Below, in pieces: positions 14,288-15,086 of a DNA stretch of 15,086 bases (its first letter is position 1; every line of letters starts with the position of its first letter). A model generated the notes under the pieces. The model had not been told where the DNA came from. It searched no databases and saw only the letters and a list, made by a program, of their open reading frames with translations. The translations under genes were made by a program, and so were the position numbers. Source of the stretch: Spirochaetaceae bacterium (GTDB lineage Bacteria; Spirochaetota; Spirochaetia; Sphaerochaetales; Sphaerochaetaceae); contig DMKZ01000079.1 in NCBI GenBank assembly GCA_003454065.1, forward strand, positions 1-15,086, given 5' to 3'.

Positions 14288-15086
14288 TTACTCGATTATC
14301 TTTGTGACCTGCCCTGAAGCAACGGTCTTTCCGCCCTCTCTTATAGCGAACCTGACCCCCTGCTCCATAGCAATCGGGTGAATAAGCTTGACTTTGATGG
14401 TGGTGTTATCACCAGGCATGACCATTTCAGCGCCGCCAACGATCTCTTCGACAGCACCGGTGATATCGGTCGTCCTGAAATAGAACTGAGGCCTATAACC
14501 GACAACAAACGGCGAGTGCCTTCCGCCCTCGTCCTTTGAAAGAACATACAAAGCGCCTTCAAATACGGTATGCGGAGAAATCGACTTCGGCTTCGCAAGG
14601 ACCTGACCTCTCATGACTTCCTTTTTGTCAACGCCTCTGAGAAGCACGCCGATGTTATCTCCCGCCTGACCTTCGTCAAGGGTCTTCTGGAACATCTCGA
14701 CACCAGTGCAGACCGTATCCTTGGTCGGCTTGATTCCGACAATCTGGACAGGATCGTTGACGTGGATGACACCCTTCTCAACCCTACCGGTAACAACGGT
14801 TCCGCGTCCGGAAATCGTAAAGACGTCCTCAATCGGCATAAGGAAGGGCTTGTCAGTATCTCTCACAGGCTCAGGTATATACGAATCCATAGCCTGAAGA
14901 AGCTCTTCTATGCACTTCGTATTCTCGGGATTATCGCCTTCGCTCATAGCAAGATAGGCAGAACCCTTGATGACAGGGCAGTTATCGCCGTCATAGCCGT
15001 TCTTCGTAAGAAGCTCCCTGATTTCCATCTCGACGAGGTCTATAAGCTCTGCATCGGGAACCTGGTCGCACTTGTTGATGAAAACG
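14288..15086 (-). CDS. tuf: translation elongation factor EF-Tu, 5' end cut by window edge
   Basis: GTPase that brings aminoacyl-tRNA to the ribosomal A site. The frame is open from the window edge for 265 complete codons and ends at a TAA at 14288. It opens [11 protein letters not shown], the G4 guanine-specificity motif NKCD of the G domain, followed by KGSAYLA (G5). Domain II starts about [20 protein letters not shown] and domain III about [18 protein letters not shown], with [26 protein letters not shown] and the end [18 protein letters not shown]. The N-terminal third, with G1-G3, lies outside. Being directly upstream of rpsJ is a common arrangement in several bacterial phyla. Confidence 0.98.
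   Translation of the reverse strand, partial: VFINKCDQVPDAELIDLVEMEIRELLTKNGYDGDNCPVIKGSAYLAMSEGDNPENTKCIEELLQAMDSYIPEPVRDTDKPFLMPIEDVFTISGRGTVVTGRVEKGVIHVNDPVQIVGIKPTKDTVCTGVEMFQKTLDEGQAGDNIGVLLRGVDKKEVMRGQVLAKPKSISPHTVFEGALYVLSKDEGGRHSPFVVGYRPQFYFRTTDITGAVEEIVGGAEMVMPGDNTTIKVKLIHPIAMEQGVRFAIREGGKTVASGQVTKIIE

Noticed and set aside
1..15086. A CRISPR array, insertion sequence, tRNA or prophage element in the window.
   Set aside because: The cluster is continuous housekeeping genes; the only repeats are the coding repeats in rplE and the tuf terminator arms.

Overview
The window is one long bacterial ribosomal-protein gene cluster, the fused S10, spc and alpha operons. Every gene is on the minus strand, so transcription runs from the right end to the left end. 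The order is: tuf (5' part outside the window), rpsJ, rplC, rplD, rplW, rplB, rpsS, rplV, rpsC, rplP, rpmC, rpsQ, rplN, rplX, rplE, rpsZ-type rpsN, rpsH, rplF, rplR, rpsE, rpmD, rplO, secY, rpmJ, rpsM, rpsK, rpsD, rpoA, rplQ (3' end outside the window). There are 29 genes. Four junctions overlap by 1 or 4 bases (TGATG or ATGA), one overlaps by 8 bases, and most others are 1 to 30 bases apart. Only two gaps exceed 50 bases: 81 bases between tuf and rpsJ, which hold a near-perfect terminator hairpin, and 99 bases between rpoA and rplQ, in which I see nothing. No stretch longer than 300 bases lacks a gene.

The organism is a bacterium using TGA as a stop codon, with moderate GC content. infA, map and adk are absent between secY and rpmJ. 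S4, S14 and L36 all keep zinc ligands. RpoA begins with a KKNLLKG-type N-terminus, and tuf sits directly before rpsJ. From memory of these families this fits Spirochaetota best, but that is an inference made without a database search.

The genes work together. The cluster makes a large share of the ribosome (L2-L6, L14-L18, L22-L24, L29, L30, L36, L17, S3-S5, S8, S10, S11, S13, S14, S17, S19), the Sec translocon channel SecY, the RNA polymerase alpha subunit and the elongation factor EF-Tu. Tight spacing and start/stop overlaps imply coupled translation.

The one clearly abnormal element is rplE. Its L5 domain (179 residues, exactly the size of a normal L5) follows an in-frame N-terminal extension of 272 residues. 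The extension starts with a well-placed ribosome binding site coupled to the rplX stop. It holds a possible small alpha/beta segment and then about 199 residues with no Pro or Gly, rich in Ala/Glu/Lys/Arg, built partly from near-identical DNA repeats. This looks like a very long single alpha-helix or TolA-like stalk attached to a core ribosomal protein of the central protuberance. A Met codon lies exactly at the normal L5 start, so a second short product is possible. This is the best candidate for something undescribed here.
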